Source of the DNA: Bolinopsis microptera
Lineage: Eukaryota > Ctenophora > Tentaculata > Lobata > Bolinopsidae
Assembly (NCBI RefSeq): GCF_026151205.1
Contig: NC_087076.1
Location: forward strand, 7,356,902 to 7,420,901
Length of the DNA: 64,000 nt
Direction: 5' to 3'
Shown here: piece by piece, positions 21,560 through 34,500 of the stretch
Position numbering within the stretch: position 1 is the first letter of the stretch
How the letters are laid out: every line of letters starts with the position of its first letter
Position numbers and translations under genes: made by a program
The notes under the pieces: model-generated
Told to the model about the DNA's origin: nothing
The model's database searches: none
Seen by the model: the letters and a program-made list of their open reading frames with translations, nothing else

Positions 21560-22606
21560 TTTGACTAAATCAAATCGAATCAAAATATAATGACACAAAC
21601 ATCATCACAAATCATCAAAAATATATCTACTAAAGTTTAAAAATTATTTTAAATATATTGGCCTAAACAACCAAGTTAAAATGAATCTAATTTACATACT
21701 TTCCATTACTATATAAGTTGATAAAGCGTTTTTTAGCAACATGAGGATTACACACAAGATATTCATTGTGCTTCTCTTTATTAGTAGCATAATTTAATCC
21801 CTCGATCTTTCCTAATACTTCGTCCGAAACATACCAAAAATGACTATCATTTACAGATCCGTTTAAAATAGTCTCTTTTTTGAAAGCCTCTAACATTATT
21901 TTAAAACTTAACACAGTCCCACAATTCTTGACATCCGAGGGGAGTTTGTTCCAATATGGTCTCACCCTCTCCGGAAGAAAAGAACTGTGGACTTTCTTCA
22001 TTTTACTGCTACTTTTACTGCATCGACTGTTTGATACCACATTAAGACCAGATCTGCTCATACTGAACAAACCAGCTCCGTAATTGGCCAAACCACTTAT
22101 CATTTTAAAAGATTCAATGAGGTCCCCACTTATTCGCCGCTCTGCCAGCGTTGTTAAATTGAGGATTTCCAGTCGACGACTGTATGGAAGAGTACCCACC
22201 TCGTCAATCAGACGGGTAAACCGCCTCTGGACGCTCTCCAGCTCCAAGATGATCCCCCAACTTCCATGAGCCGCAACTGGACTCCACAATTGAACACAAT
22301 ACCTTAAATGGGGTCTTATCAAAGCTTTGTAAATGGATATCATCACAGATTTTTCCCTGATAATCAGATTTCTAACAATCCAACATATCATTCTGTTGGC
22401 TTTAGATATTGAAGCCTTAATCTGTTCATTCCAAAGCAGAGAGTTATGGGTTATAACTCCCAAGTCTTTTTCCTGTACAGATTCTGCCAATGTAACTCCA
22501 TTAAGAGAATAACTTGATCTTGGGTTATCGTTAACATCTAAATGCATTACCGAACACTTAGTAGGATTGAACTTTAAAAGCCATTTACTCTCCCACATCT
22601 CTGTGT
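21560..22606 (-). pseudogene. CR1/Rex-like LINE, 5'-truncated 3' fragment
   Basis: The minus-strand frame 22598-21687 (303 residues) starts within WESKWLLKFNPTKCSVMHLD and runs through SYSLNGVTLAESVQEKDLGV, IYKALIRPHLRYCVQLWSP, LESVQRRFTRLID and FLPERVRPYWNKLPSDV. This is the RT thumb and C-terminal region of CR1-type LINEs. The RT catalytic core is missing, as expected of 5' truncation. Its 3' UTR (TTTAAACTTTAGTAGATATA ... GATTTGATTT tail) is also present at 55160-55275. The truncated 5' end coincides with the start of the 44-bp minisatellite. Confidence 0.8.
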
Positions 22607-25230
22607 CCCATATCCTGGTCTAATTGTCCGGTAAACAGGGTGGTAGTTGTCCCATATCCTGGTCTAATTATCCGGTATACAGGGTGGTAGTTGTCCCATA
22701 TCCTGGCCTAATTGTCCGGTATACAGGGTGGTAGTTGTCCCATATCCTGGTCTAATTGTCCGGTATACAGGGTGGTAGTTGTCCCATATCCTGGCCTATT
22801 TGTCCGGTATACAGGGTGGTAGTTGTCCCTTTTCCTAGCCTAATTGTCCGGTATACAGGGTGGTAGTTGTCCCTTTTCCTAGCCTAATTGTCCGGTATAC
22901 AGGGTGGTAGTTGTCCCATATCCTGGCCTATTTGTCCGGTATACAGGGTGGTAGTTGTCCCATATCCTGGCCTAATTGTCCGGTATACAGGGTGGTAGTT
23001 GTCCCTTATCCTAGCCTAATTGTCCGGTATACAGGGCGGTAGTTGTCCCATATCCTGGCCTAATTGTCCGGTATACAGGGTGGTAGTTGTCCCATATCCT
23101 GGTCTAATTGTCCGGTATACAGGGCGGTAGTTGTCCCATATCCTGGTCTAATTGTCCGGTATACAGGGTGGTAGTTGTCCCATATCCTGGCCTAATTGTC
23201 CGGTATACAGGGCGGTAGTTGTCCCATATCCTGGTCTAATTGTCCGGTATACAGGGTGGTAGTTGTCCCATATCCTGGCCTAATTGTCCGGTATACAGGG
23301 CGGTAGTTGTCCCATATCCTGGTCTAATTGTCCGGTATACAGGGTGGTAGTTGTCCCATATCCTGGCCTAATTGTCCGGTATACAGGGCGGTAGTTGTCC
23401 CATATCCTGGCCTATTTGTCCGGTATACAGGGTGGTAGTTGTCCCTTTTCCTAGCCTAATTGTCCGGTATACAGGGTGGTAGTTGTCCCTTTTCCTAGCC
23501 TAATTGTCCGGTATACAGGGTGGTAGTTGTCCCATATCCTGGCCTATTTGTCCGGTATACAGGGTGGTAGTTGTCCCATATCCTGGCCTAATTGTCCGGT
23601 ATACAGGGTGGTAGTTGTCCCTTATCCTAGCCTAATTGTCCGGTATACAGGGCGGTAGTTGTCCCATATCCTGGCCTAATTGTCCGGTATACAGGGTGGT
23701 AGTTGTCCCATATCCTGGTCTAATTGTCCGGTATACAGGGTGGTAGTTGTCCCATATCCTGGCCTAATTGTCCGGTATACAGGGCGGTAGTTGTCTGATA
23801 TCCTGGCCTATTTGTCCGGTATACAGGGTGGTAGTTGTCCCATATCCTGGCCTAATTGTCCGGTATACAGGGCGGTAGTTGTCCCATATCCTGGCCTAAT
23901 TGTCCGGTATACAGGGCGGTAGTTGTCCCATATCCTGGTCTAATTGTCCGGTATACAGGGTGGTAGTTGTCCCATATCCTGGCCTAATTGTCCGGTATAC
24001 AGGGCGGTAGTTGTCCCATATCCTGGCCTATTTGTCCGGTATACAGGGTGGTAGTTGTCCCATATCCTGGCCTATTTGTCCGGTATACAGGGTGGTAGTT
24101 GTCCGATATCCTGGCCTATTTGTCCGGTATACAGGGTGGTAGTTGTCCCTTATCCTAGCCTAATTGTCCGGTATACAGGGCGGTAGTTGTCCCATATCCT
24201 GGCCTAATTGTCCGGTATACAGGGTGGTAGTTGTCCCATATCCTGGTCTAATTGTCGGTATACAGGGTGGTAGTTGTCCCATATCCTGGCCTAATTGTCC
24301 GGTATACAGGGCGGTAGTTGTCTGATATCCTGGCCTATTTGTCCGGTATACAGGGTGGTAGTTGTCCCATATCCTGGCCTAATTGTCCGGTATACAGGGC
24401 GGTAGTTGTCCCATATCCTGGCCTAATTGTCCGGTATACAGGGCGGTAGTTGACCCATATCCTGGTCTAATTGTCCGGTATTACAGGGTGGTAGTTGTCC
24501 CATATCCTGGTCTAATTGTCCGGTATACAGGGTGGTAGTTGTCCCATATCCTGGCCTATTTGTCCGGTATACAGGGTGGTAGTTGTCCCTTTTCCTAGCC
24601 TAATTGTCCGGTATACAGGGTGGTAGTTGTCCCATATCCTGGTCTAATTGTCCGGTATACAGGGCGGTAGTTGTCTGATATCTTGGTCTAATTGTCCGGT
24701 ATACAGGGTGGTACTGGTAGTTGTCCCATATCCTGGCCTAATTGTCCGGTATACAGGGCGGTAGTTGTCCCATATCCTGGCCTAATTGTCCGGTATACAG
24801 GGTGGTAGTTGTCCCATATCCTGGTCTAATTGTCCGGTATACAGGGTGGTAGTTGTCCCATATCCTGGCCTAATTGTCCGGTATACAGGGTGGTAGTTGT
24901 CCCATATCCTGGTCTAATTGTCCGGTATACAGGGTGGTAGTTGTCCCATATCCTGGTCTAATTGTCCGGTATACAGGGTGGTAGTTGTCCCATATCCTGG
25001 TCTAATTGTCCGGTATACAGGGCGGTAGTTGTCTGATATCTTGGTCTAATTGTCCGGTATACAGGGTGGTACTGGTAGTTGTCCCATATCCTGGCCTAAT
25101 TGTCCGGTATACAGGGTGGTACTGGTAGTTGTCCCATATCCTGGCCTATTTGTCCGGTATACAGGGTGGTAGTTGTCCGATATCCTGGCCTAATTCAGTA
25201 ATTGTCCGGTATACAGGGTGGTAATTTACT
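22607..25230. repeat. 44-bp minisatellite, about 60 copies, with higher-order structure
   Basis: The unit is approximately TCCCATATCCTGGTCTAATT then GTCCGGTATACAGGGTGGTAGTTG. Variants (GGCCTATTT, TTTTCCTAGCC, GGGCGG, TGATATC) recur in the same order. The series beginning at 22791 recurs at 23407, an offset of 616 bp, exactly 14 units. A few copies have 1-6 bp indels near the right end (GGTACTGGTAG). It lies 1.6 kb upstream of the prophenoloxidase-like gene. Confidence 0.95.
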
Positions 25231-26830
25231 CCTGCCCACCCTGCATATAATAAGTTTGCTCCCTAAACCAAAACCAACCAAAACCTAACATATTATCACG
25301 AAATACCTAGTGGGTTGTTTAAATGTTGGATGTAATGAGGCTAAATTTTTTTAAAAAAGACTAATAATAATTTACTGGAACATAAACGTACCTCATGTTT
25401 ATTTGGTAGGCCGGTTTGGGTAATTCCAATTATCATTCATTAGATTCGAACGTAAATGAATACCTAAGGCGTAGTTCCTAATTCGACTACAAAACAGTTA
25501 ATCTCGCTAATATAATAACTTCAAACGGTTCGTAAAGGTTTGATTCCATTGCTAGGAAGTTCAGTTGGTACTAGGTAGTAAACACTGAATACGTCAGTTA
25601 AAAAGGGACACATCCACTCTCTCTTCCTGCCCTTACACTGGGCATCCAACATGTTGTGGTTTGTTGTTGTGTACTGATACATATCACAGGCAATATCACT
25701 TAATATTCAGCATCAGTGATCAAGTAATTTATTTTTCTGTGCTGTTCTAACAGATTTTTTTTCTACCTTAAGAGATCAAATTAAGCCATGACATGTTAGC
25801 TTTGGTTGCAATTAGTTTGAAATTATTTCGCCAAAAATGTCTCAAAAATGAATATACTGAGAAAAGAAAATTTTTGAGAAAAGACAATTACTATGAATAT
25901 GCTAGACTATATTACTACAGCCCTACAGTGAAAATAATTCTCGGAATCCGACTTTTATACCACGTAAAGAAACGAATTACTGAGAACTCAATTTAGTTCC
26001 TATTAAGATCAGAGTTAAAGATATATCCCAGACGATTTTACTTACTTCTCTTATTCTCATTCGGATTTTAGACAGGTACAATAGATTAATTGTTTTTAAA
26101 CAGCTTGCTTTGTTATCTTTAGTTTAAGTTAACGTATTTTAACAGCTTAACTTTTTTTGGACGGAACAAATTTTTGATGGCAATTATTGTGGAGTTGTGG
26201 GAGCAGGGAGGCCTTAATTTGTAATTATGAGCACTGGCGGGCAAATTGCTCGAATAACGGCCAACGAAGAGTTTATTAAGGTCATTTTTAGGAATAAAAT
26301 TAACAAATATTGGGGCTTTATACAATAAAAGGATGCACTTAGTGGTAATAAAATAATAAGTGGTATTTTTAAAGCTCGATGGTTGAACAATGCACATGAA
26401 TATCCACCTAATTTTAACTTATGAACACTGAGCAGCCAAGTTGAAGAGCGGCCCCCTTGTCATGAGCATATGTGGCTGAATAAACAATCAGTCATTGAAC
26501 TAGGTGGAACTATCAAATTAAGAATTGTCGCCTTTTCTGAGAAACCCGAAATGTGCTTCCTATTTTGAACTATACATAACTGCCTAATAGGAATATAGCG
26601 TTCTCAGAAAGTGAAATCGAGTCGTAGAACGTGGGCTGTGACAAATGTTTACATTCCAGGAAGTTGTTTATATTTTCCGGTTCGTTAACAATTTGTGTTG
26701 GACAGTTTGGTCAGTATTTTTCTGATTTGTTGAGATGTTTGTTTATAATTTGTATTATGAAATTACATTTAGCCACCGATGTACCGAATTAACAACTTTG
26801 TACCAGCACTAAATTTTCATAATTTGCAGG
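25231..26830. other. Upstream region of the prophenoloxidase-like gene
   Basis: No supported coding exon. A splice acceptor (TAATTTGCAG) ends one base before the ATG at 26831, so a 5' UTR exon and an intron must lie in this region. I could not fix the first exon or a TATA box. Confidence 0.4.
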
Positions 26831-28912
26831 ATGTCGAAGTGTGGCTGTTTCACACCAAGGCTACCGTCCCCAGAAGACAAGAACCTCAATATAAAAATCC
26901 TAGGAGCATTCCTTGCAGATCCTAATGGTGGTAAGTATGACGACTCATTACCAACTTTCGAATACATCCCCAGATTTAGCCACTTTGATCCAACCCACAT
27001 GAAGAAAGTGAGAAGAATAGCTGTGGATCTGTCCAAGAAACCTTGCAAAGAGATGATCAGAGTATTGTCATGCCTCAAGAACACTTACCCGAGCAGTGTC
27101 TATATCGACCACTTGGCAAGAGTTGCACTTCACAAACACCCTGACACTAAATTTATGTCAGTTCCTCCGCCCTACCAAACAGTTCCCAGTCTCTTCTTCG
27201 ACCGGGATCTGCGTCATGGACGTCTAGAGGAGATTCTTACACATCATGATACTCTAAGAGTGGCAAAGCTAGATCCAGAACAACTTCTCGCCTGGTGGAG
27301 AGAAGACCCTGGATTTTCCAGTCATCATGGTAACTGGCATCTTTATTATCCTTTTGACGAATCTCCAGTGTTCGAGCGGCAGGGGGAGCTGTTTGCCTAC
27401 ATGCACGTGCAGATGTTGGCTAGATTCGACTTTGAGAGGTTGGCATTAGGGTTTTCTAGGGTGGAACCCTTTGGCCCTAGTTTTGGTTGGGACAAACCGA
27501 TGAAGTACGGGTACAATCCCCGATTAGTCGGATTTTCTGCACGAGCTGGAGGTATGATGATTCCACACTCTGCCTCAAACGGGGGTAGACGAGTATTCTC
27601 GCTCGATATTGTGAGGCAAACACATGAACTATTGAATGGCATTGACAAAGGGTTCCTGATAAACTCACAGGGAAGGAGGGTTCCAGTGACCATGAACGCG
27701 TTAGGGTTGTGTCTCGAGGCGAACCTGACTCACTCTACAAACCACCAACTTTACGGGGACATACACAATAATGGTCACGTTCTAATCGCCTTTTGTGGTG
27801 ATCCTGACGGAGTATGGGATATTGACAAGGGTGCCATGATGGAGTCTTTTACAGCTGCCCGAGATCCGGTATTCTACAGATGGCACAAGTTCATAGACAT
27901 CTTCTTTGAGAATCACAGACGTTCGTTGAGGCAGTACACAGTGAACGATTGGGATGCACTGAAGAATGTGGAAATCAAAAGTTTCAAGACAATCATTGAC
28001 GACAAGGATGCGGTAAACCTGCCTGCTCATTTAGATCTAACCAACAACTTGTTCAATTACATGGGAAAAGAAACCATCACAATCTACGACCCTGAACCAA
28101 AAGAAATCACTGATCAGGGCATCAAGAAGTCCATACCGTTCAGTTTCAAACTAAATGTTCGTAACAACGGTAGAAAGGATGCCAAAGCGGTATTTAGGGT
28201 CTTCATGGTTCCATATACGAAGGAGCCCCACGAAGTATGGAGGCTGCTGGCAGTGGAACTAGATAGATTTGTCGTGCCATTAAAAGCTGGGGAAGACAGA
28301 GAAATCGTCAGATCAGATAAAGACTCCTCTGTAATCTTACCACCCGAACTAACAGTCGGACACATCATGCAAGGTAAAACTAGTATTGGTTCCAAACCTC
28401 CGTGCGGATGCGGCTGGCCTAGGAACCTTCTCATCCCCAGAGGTCAGCCAACTGGTATGAAAACAAAGATCTACGTGTTGGCTAGCAACTGGGCGGAGGA
28501 TGGTGTGAATCCCGAAGAGGGTCTGATAGGCAGTATTGCTTATTGTGGAAAGTTGGGCGGACCCTACCCTGACAAAAGACCCATGGGATTCCCCTTTGAT
28601 CGTAATACTACATGGGGGGAAACCAAAGACAAATCGGGAAGAGTATACATGCCCGAATTTGACGAGGCAATCATTGACAAAGTGCCAAATGCTGCTATGG
28701 CTGAGGTCACGGTTACATACTTAACCAAACACATGATAGAGGCGGAGGAGGCGGCGGAAAAAGTAAAGAACAAGGAATTCTTCCAAAAGTCTACCCCTGT
28801 GCATTTCTCAAAGGATAACTTTTCTAATTCTGAAGGATCATCAAGTGACAGTGATGACGATACAGGAAAAATAAGGAGAAGCCTCTCATCTTTAAAGTTC
28901 TTCTACGGCTAA
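26831..28912 (+). CDS. Prophenoloxidase/arthropod-type hemocyanin-like copper protein
   Basis: A 693-residue protein encoded in one exon, the usual length for insect prophenoloxidase. Both type-3 copper sites are complete. CuA has H166-x3-H170 (HHGNWHLYYP) and H192 (AYMHVQMLARFDFERL). CuB has H312 and H316 (LYGDIHNNGH) and H352 (DPVFYRWHKFID). The C-terminal Ig-like domain carries CGCGWPRNLLIPRG, the thioester-like CGCGWP signature of prophenoloxidases. There is no signal peptide, as in insect enzymes. The family oxidises mono- and diphenols to quinones (melanisation, sclerotisation) or carries oxygen. The CGCGWP motif favours phenoloxidase over hemocyanin, but activity is inferred. The tail is Ser/Asp-rich (SSSDSDDD). 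A GC-AG or phase problem was not seen. The ATG follows a 5' UTR intron acceptor. Confidence 0.93.
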   Translation: MSKCGCFTPRLPSPEDKNLNIKILGAFLADPNGGKYDDSLPTFEYIPRFSHFDPTHMKKVRRIAVDLSKKPCKEMIRVLSCLKNTYPSSVYIDHLARVALHKHPDTKFMSVPPPYQTVPSLFFDRDLRHGRLEEILTHHDTLRVAKLDPEQLLAWWREDPGFSSHHGNWHLYYPFDESPVFERQGELFAYMHVQMLARFDFERLALGFSRVEPFGPSFGWDKPMKYGYNPRLVGFSARAGGMMIPHSASNGGRRVFSLDIVRQTHELLNGIDKGFLINSQGRRVPVTMNALGLCLEANLTHSTNHQLYGDIHNNGHVLIAFCGDPDGVWDIDKGAMMESFTAARDPVFYRWHKFIDIFFENHRRSLRQYTVNDWDALKNVEIKSFKTIIDDKDAVNLPAHLDLTNNLFNYMGKETITIYDPEPKEITDQGIKKSIPFSFKLNVRNNGRKDAKAVFRVFMVPYTKEPHEVWRLLAVELDRFVVPLKAGEDREIVRSDKDSSVILPPELTVGHIMQGKTSIGSKPPCGCGWPRNLLIPRGQPTGMKTKIYVLASNWAEDGVNPEEGLIGSIAYCGKLGGPYPDKRPMGFPFDRNTTWGETKDKSGRVYMPEFDEAIIDKVPNAAMAEVTVTYLTKHMIEAEEAAEKVKNKEFFQKSTPVHFSKDNFSNSEGSSSDSDDDTGKIRRSLSSLKFFYG

Positions 28913-31579
28913 ACTTTACTTAGCGAGCTCTTGATTATTCCTAAACACTAAATTTATTTTTGCCCTAGTTAAGATTTCGTGGACACAATTGAGTGAAATA
29001 GACTGAGAAAACACTGAAATGCAATGTTGGAGATCATCGGATGGGACAATCTCGAATGAAAAACTGAATAGATCACGATAAAAATCTTCCTCAAGAAGAT
29101 AGTGATCATTTTCATTCGAAATGAATTTCTCAGTATTAAAGAGTGTATATAGATATAAATTATACCTGTTAGATTTTTTACTTTTTAAAGCATTTTAGCA
29201 TGTTTTAAATTTAATTAGCATGTTTTAAATTTAATTAGCATGTTTTAAATTTAATTAGCATTTTTTAAAATTTAAATGGATAACATAGGCCCGAACTTAC
29301 AGTCATTATCAAGCACTCAGTGCCTTCTCATATGTCCCTGTGCTCACTACACTTAATTTCTTTGGACATGACTTGTGAAGAATGGTGACTGCTCGGGTTT
29401 GTTATTATTCACTTGACGAGACTTTTTTTTTAATGAATGAGGAGTAAAAACCGATGAAATTGATTTTAAATCAAAATTTTAAAATTGTGATTCTTATCTG
29501 ATTTATTGTTATCCCGAGCCTAATCTGAACCAGGTTAGGCCAACTTAATTTAAATACGATTTTACAAATTTTCGACCACCGACAGTGACCCTGACATTCT
29601 GTGATGACGGAGATTTAATAATATATTTGTATCGTGAATCATGATCAATCGAGTAATTACGAATTTTCTCAGAATGATAGATGGATTTTTCATTCGAATT
29701 GTTCTAATAATACTCCAGATTCAGTGAGACGCTTTTGGTAATAATAAGCGCTCAGATTGTGTGGATAGCCTTCGAATTTTTTACACTTAATAATAATATA
29801 TTGTTTCCGGTTCGTTAGATAGTCTAAAAGTATTCTGTGAAAACTTCTGTTGGTTCCATATTTGAGAAGTTGTTTCCAATAATACATGACTTACAGTTTC
29901 AAAGGCACGAGAGAATTTCATAAAAATTCTTGAAGTATGTCTTTTCTAGCGTTTATCAGAACACAACATGATGTTTGTGATGGGTTTTGATTTTTGAATA
30001 ATTGTTAATTAGTATAATAATAATAATTGAATATTTTTCCTCTTCTACATTTTTATTCATCCTCTTTTACTTCAAAATGAACAAATCAATCAAACAAACA
30101 ACCAACTGGTGGCAACCCTATTTTCTAAGAAAACACTCCGCCGAAAATAAGCTTTCTCCCTTATCCTACGACGTCCAATTCTGAGAAATTACTGATATAA
30201 AGTATTCCTAAATCACAGCTAAAATTGTTTTGTAGTGACTAGTGAATACTGATTATTCCCTACGATTATTAATTGAGTTAAACTTTTCAAAAATTGCACA
30301 GTTCATCGGGTAATAGCGAAATATAGTATATATATATATATATAGGGATCATATCGATAACTTGTACAGTTGTACAATAGCTCTCTTATCTGCTTCCCCC
30401 AACTAAACGGGTGGATTGTGGAAATTGGAATATAATTTGAATGTCCGGATATACGTACGTGCTTTTTTCAAATTAATTCTTTGGACTAAACTGATGAGGG
30501 AATGCATACGCCATACATACAATAAATAACCCTTGCCGATTCTAATAAACGTGTTCAAGATTTCTGATGTTTCTTATTCGATGGGACTCAACAAAATTCC
30601 GTAGCAACTCTGTCAGATAGGAACTCCAGAGGGAAACTGTCTCCAACACACAGCATGCATATGAAACTGTTAACTGTTGTCCAGATGAGGTTACCACTTT
30701 CCAGTTGCCAGCCGAATTTACTTTAAAATACTTTAAGTATTCGTAAGCCAATTCAAGAACGCAACTCGTGCGCGCGCGCGTTAGATGTTACACAAACTGC
30801 TGAACGCCTTCTATTTCCAGATTATAATATTCTAGCGTCATTCGTAAAACGGGCACATTTTGCGGACGGATATTGCGTTTTTGGACCTGGAAAACCTAAG
30901 TGGCCAACTGCTTGAATTATGAGGACTAAGCCTGAACAGACATTGTAAGCATGGATTCTTTTCCAATCCATATCGAAGTAAGTGGTTATTCAAGCGTTTT
31001 ATTTCAATTTCTCACCAGAACTCCTGATCAAATAAAGCCAGGAACCTTACAGTGGAGTTAAATATAGCAAGGTGAAATAGTTAATATAACAAGGGAACGG
31101 TCGAGGGTTGAAAAAGGCATAGATTATAATATTAGAAATGTCAAAAAATTATACATAATAGTTATTGTTAACTAATTCTAATAAAAACTCTAACAACACG
31201 AATAGATAATTTCAGATAATGTTTATAATTTTTGCAGGAACATGATCGATTGAGTCTCGATTACCAACGTATCCTCCTCTTTTAACATAATTGCAACACT
31301 GAACACTCACAATCTTTTCCATTTATTGAGGTGATACTCCCTTGTGGATGGCCGCAAAAAGTCGAGTCACAAGTGGGTCGCCTCGAGATACGTCGTTTTT
31401 ATGTTTTCATAATCATCAATCTTAAGATTCTACACTTCATTGTTTTGGGTGACTGCGGCTCAATACCATCATTACTGCTTGTCGATTTCATACTTCATAA
31501 CTAGCTACCAGTTACTAAATTCAAGTTAAAAAGCATCTTTAAAATATTGTTTGTCAAAATCCTAACACTTCAAAGAAAC
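28913..31579. other. 3' flank of the prophenoloxidase-like gene and spacer
   Basis: The region holds the prophenoloxidase-like 3' UTR, a 20-bp tandem at 29197-29280, a (TA)n tract at 30325-30344 and a possible polyadenylation signal for the minus-strand kinesin-like gene (AATAAA, complement of 31322-31327). No coding exon is supported. Confidence 0.45.
29197..29280. repeat. 20-bp AT-rich tandem, 4 copies
   Basis: The unit is AGCATGTTTTAAATTTAATT. The last copy is degenerate. It lies about 290 bp after the prophenoloxidase-like stop codon. Confidence 0.85.
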
Positions 31580-34500
31580 TCAGTTGTAATGTTTTAGCTT
31601 TCGTTTTAGCTCAGTATTCTCCTCTGTGAGTTCAGCGTTTTTTGAAGAGAGGAAGACACAATCCTGAATACAGGAGTTCAAGAGATCTTGGAATTTACTG
31701 TTGGTTGCAGCCTTTGCCTCTTCGTAGAAATCCTTGTACTGTCGAAAAGTGAGCAAGTTTCTAGCTTTTTGTGTTTCTGTTTCCACCTAGAAAATAAAAA
31801 GGAGTGAGTTTATAACTTTCTGGGTGTCAGTTTCTACCTAGAATACAAAAGCAGTTTACATAAAAGAGAACTGTTATTAGTTAGAAATTAGCACAGTCTA
31901 TAATCTCAACTATGCCTCTAAGTATAATGTCGCAGCTTCCATTTTAACTAAAGATAAAAACACAATAAAAAATAAAGCCACAAACCCTATGGGCAGAGTT
32001 GAGTGCCTCCATTGCTTCCGATAACTTCTCATTCTCAGCCTGTAGACACTGCACGTGCAGTGCAAGATGTGAGAGCTGCGCGCCTTGTTGCACGTGCTGT
32101 TCCTGAATCTTGACAATATGCTCTAGAGTCAGAGTGTTTCCTTGAGTAGCTGACAGTTTTATCTGCGGGTGGTTACTGTGGTTACTGTGATTACTGTGGT
32201 TACTGTGGTTACTGTGGTTATTGTGGTTATTGTTTACTGTTACCGGCTAATGAACATGCGTTTCCAATTCACATATTTCACAATCTGAGTTAGCTTTGCG
32301 GCAAAACGTAGAGTGGCTTTTTAAAACTGCATTAAAGTTGACATGCTTATTGAGCATATTAAGCAACCATGCAAATATTGCACGGGAATGCAGATATGAA
32401 GAATTTAAACGGCCAAATTAAAGACCTCGGCAGTTTCCTGGACAGAGTCGGTTTGAAGGCGTTCCTTTTCCTCGTCTAGAAATTGCTGGTTATCTCGCTT
32501 TAGGTGAGTTATTTGGTCTTTCTTCATCATGAGTGTCAGAGCGAAGTTTCCTGACGTTTCTAGCTCTGTCGAAGAACTCTGCGTTCTTTCCAACTGTTGG
32601 TAAAATGTTTATCATCTACCGGGAAAGTTAGGATACATTTTCCTTTCCGGAAGACTTTTATCTTTTTATAAATAATATATTCTCTTCCTGTCCATAAAAT
32701 GATCCGCATAATAACTAGAAGATCTGAAACAAGTTATAAAATTAACCTTAAGTTTATCTTGAGCTTCCTTAACATCCTTCTTTAGATCTCTCAACTTATT
32801 GTTTCCTGTTTTTAACTCATCTCGTAACTTGTGAATCTTCGTAAGACTGCCCTAAAAATAAAATGAGGACGATAAAAAATCAAGCTAAAAAACTAACGAC
32901 AATATAAAAGATAATCTCAATAACTTTCGAAAAGTTTCAACAAATAAAACCCAACAGACCTTTTATAAACTCTCATCAAAAATAAACACAACAGCCAAAC
33001 TAACTTGAAGAACAGGTTCTGACTGATTGGGCTGCTCAGCTAAAGAAGTATGCGTACTGATACTGGACTGTAGTTCAGTCTTCAAACCGTCTACTATCTC
33101 TCGCTGCTTCTTGTATTCCGCCACAAGATTCTCCTTATCCTTCTGCAGGAGCAAAACAGAGCTTGAGTTGTTGTTGATCTGGCCAGCAGTTTTAGTGATC
33201 CACTCCAGGACACCCTGATCAGCAAGGGTCTCCCGGCGCTGTTCTTCCGCAAGCGCGCTCTCTCGCTCGCGTACATCCCATTGTAACCGCTTGGCGGCAG
33301 AGAGGGACGACAGACTGTTGTCCAGCTCTAATATGTGCTCCTGGAATGAGATTTGGGCATTTTGAAAATGTAGCTAGTTATATCAATGAGGTTATTAAAC
33401 TTACAGAGATTAGTAAAACGCACTTGCAACTAAGTACTCACTGATTTAACAAGCGTATATATTGGAAACCTTGTCAATATTGACGGAAGATTGGGAAGTT
33501 ATCGCATCCCTAGCCACAGCAACTCTCTTCCTCAGGTCCTCGATCAGCTGTTGAGTATCCAGAGTATTTGGTTTAGGTGCCAGTTGGATGGTCAGACATT
33601 TTGTCAACATTTCCAGGGTCTTTCCCGTAGTATCTACGCTAAGTGAGTTTAGTGTGAACTAAACAGTTTTATAAATTATCATTAGCTAGAAATTATGATT
33701 TTAAGACTCTACATAACATCCGAAAAGAAACATTTTGCCTGTGCTAGAGCTACCTTTTAGCAGTTGGGGAAACATGTCCTAGAACAGTAAGGTAAGCAGT
33801 CTTATCCATTACAGATTTTAGTAGTTGTGTTAGCTTGCTTCCACTAAATCCTGACAGAAAGGTCACATTTATATCCCTAAATCCTAGTATTCATGATATC
33901 AAATTATTTGTTATATAGTAGTGTTGAAAGTATTAAAAATACTTTCAAAAAAAATACTTTTAACACTATCAACACTACTATAATAAATAACAAATAATTT
34001 GAGATCATGAATACGATGTTGTAACATTGAAACGTCGAGTAATTCCTTTCTTGATAAGAGTATTTTTCCTTGTCGCATCAAACGGGATCATTACAAATTT
34101 ACACAAGAATACATTGCGACTCATAAGCAATATTCCAATCCGGATTTTACTTAAATCCTAGCATTAGAAATTACGCTCAATCAAGATAATGACAGACTCA
34201 TCAGCTATCTCCAAATAACAAACTTTAATAAAAAGCCTAATAGTAACAATGATGAAACCTGTGGGCTGCTGCGAAGAGGCGCACTCAGATATCAGTGTCT
34301 CCAGAGACTTGATACTATTTGAGACACCCTGGTCTTTGGAGTGATTCAGACCCGCCACATTATAAAACTGAATCTGGCTCCTGACCAGGTTCTGTTCTGA
34401 ATTCCGGTACTCGCAGGATATAGTGAAGATTGTGTGGGATTTAGTTGCCGGAGTGTTCATCTCCAGTTCTACAATCTTCCTCACTTTATTACCTACGTTA

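Larger units (their letters stand above)
19371..21686. other. Repeat-rich intergenic stretch
   Basis: No gene was found. It contains short interstitial telomere-like motifs (20748-20806), a second cluster of the GC-rich palindromic modules (about 20990-21480) and a diverged half-copy of the 1322-1466 element (21165-21220). The ORFs at 19704-20420 are low-complexity and unsupported. Confidence 0.45.
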
